The translations under genes were made by a program, and so were the position numbers. DNA of 64,000 nucleotides from Circinella minor (taxonomy: Eukaryota; Mucoromycota; Mucoromycetes; Mucorales; Lichtheimiaceae): NCBI GenBank assembly GCA_016758965.1, contig JAEPRB010000092.1:1-64000 (forward strand), written 5' to 3'. The notes below the pieces were generated by a model. It was given only the letters and a program-made list of their open reading frames with translations. It was not told the origin of the DNA and ran no database searches. Positions 63,137 to 64,000 of this stretch are shown here, in pieces (positions within the stretch are counted from its first letter, which is position 1; every line of letters starts with the position of its first letter).

Positions 63137-63165
63137 AAGAGAAAACTATGTGTCAAAATAAGTAA

Positions 63166-63825
63166 CTAATGTTGTTTGTTTTGATGATTTTGTTGTACAG
63201 TTTTAAAATGAGATAGTAAATCATTAAAATTAATTGGTTCTGTAATATGTTTTGTATTATTAGAATGTGATGATGATGATTTTGTATTGCGTGATATAGT
63301 AATAGTGTTGTTATTAATATTACTATTTTGTTTTTGTTTTTTGTGTATATGTATATTATAAGTTAGTAAATTACCTCCATTGGTATTTTTCAATGGCAAA
63401 AAAAAAAAGTATATATGATAAGGGGCGAATGATCTATTACCTCTTTGGCATAACATGTAAAAATCCTAAAGAGGATGCACTATTAAGTCGACTACGTAAT
63501 GTACTGAATGCAGATGATTGTGGTAAAAGCATAAATATACCATATAAACATTTGAACAAATAAGGGTATCTATCAGGTTCCAATAATTGTAATCGAAGAT
63601 CTATTACTTTTTTATTAGTCTTTTTTTTTTTTTTTTTTTTTTTTTTTCCTCATCCTATTTTAAGAAAACTTACATGTAAATGCAGGTGATTCTAATAACT
63701 GTACCAATTGATCCAATTGGATTAACATATTTACTGTTATATCTAATTCCGCACTATATACATGATTTTTGTTTTTGCAAATTATTACTAATATTTTCAT
63801 ACTAAAAAAAAAAGCTTGAAAAAAA

Positions 63826-63869
<44 letters not shown>

Positions 63870-64000
63870 AACACATCTATTTACACTACTAGATTACTAT
63901 TCAAATATTTGAATATATTATTATTACTCACAAAACCTGTAACATATTAGATGCAAGTTCATAAGCTTGAGCTATTAATGATAAAGAGAATGCAGCTATT
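63166..64000 (-). CDS. VAC14: VAC14, scaffold of the PI(3,5)P2 kinase complex (C-terminal part)
   Basis: C-terminal exons only; the gene continues past the right edge. Read in order: [38 protein letters not shown] followed by [61 protein letters not shown], and a last exon with [20 protein letters not shown] ending at 63166. These match the Vac14 C-terminal block that binds Fab1/PIKfyve and Fig4; the terminal motif corresponds to the conserved helix near the very end of animal Vac14. The stretch before it, rich in Ser/Asn/Thr, is a poorly conserved linker. The exon/intron choice at about 63330-63436 (AAGAG donor to AAAATAG acceptor) restores the frame and avoids an early TAA. Confidence 0.9.
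63835..63866. repeat. (GA)n microsatellite
   Basis: Sixteen uninterrupted GA units following a poly-A run, inside an intron of VAC14. Confidence 0.95.

Overview
The window is nuclear DNA from an early-diverging filamentous fungus, almost certainly a Mucoromycota member and probably one of the Mucorales. The evidence is very AT-rich intergenic DNA full of homopolymers, genes with many 50-150 bp GT-AG introns, an HSPA12-type Hsp70, and fungal housekeeping proteins (NMA111, ATG18, VAC14, prefoldin 2, IST3). All coding assignments were made by reading exons by eye; no search was run.

Layout. 1-32 kb is ordinary gene space: a FAHD1-type acylpyruvase, a cyanase, a DHA2-type MFS exporter, an HSPA12-like Hsp70, a tiny secreted eight-cysteine peptide, a mitochondrial SPATA20/DUF255 thioredoxin-fold protein (minus), an amino-acid permease, the nuclear HtrA protease NMA111, then on the minus strand the spliceosomal RRM protein IST3/RBMX2, a mitochondrial HMG-box (TFAM/ABF2-like) protein and a coiled-coil protein. 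32-36.6 kb is gene-poor and carries a 2.17 kb pogo/Tigger-like element flanked by TA. 36.6-46 kb has a second amino-acid permease (paralogue of the first), ATG18 with a spliced upstream ORF, and prefoldin subunit 2 with a GC-AG intron.

46-61.5 kb is accessory DNA. The main discovery is an 11.5 kb element (about 49,978-61,454) bounded by roughly 110-120 bp imperfect terminal inverted repeats whose left arm contains five GGCC-type direct repeats spaced 18-19 bp. Inside are an apparently intact small two-exon gene, a decayed gene of unknown family, a GC-rich 149-bp tandem repeat, a decayed 4.5 kb gene that reads as an RNase H-fold (DDE) transposase with a DEDDy 3'-5' exonuclease lodged between its second Asp and its Glu, and a Tc1/IS630-type DDE_3 transposase relic next to the right terminus. 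Several nonsense codons and frameshifts show that this copy is dead, but the architecture is legible.

The window closes with the copper chaperone for superoxide dismutase (CCS) and the C-terminal part of VAC14 (minus strand, running off the right edge). Metabolic and trafficking genes are independent eukaryotic units; no operon-like or clustered pathway is apparent. ATG18 and VAC14 both belong to PI(3,5)P2 biology and lie about 18 kb apart, separated by the mobile DNA.
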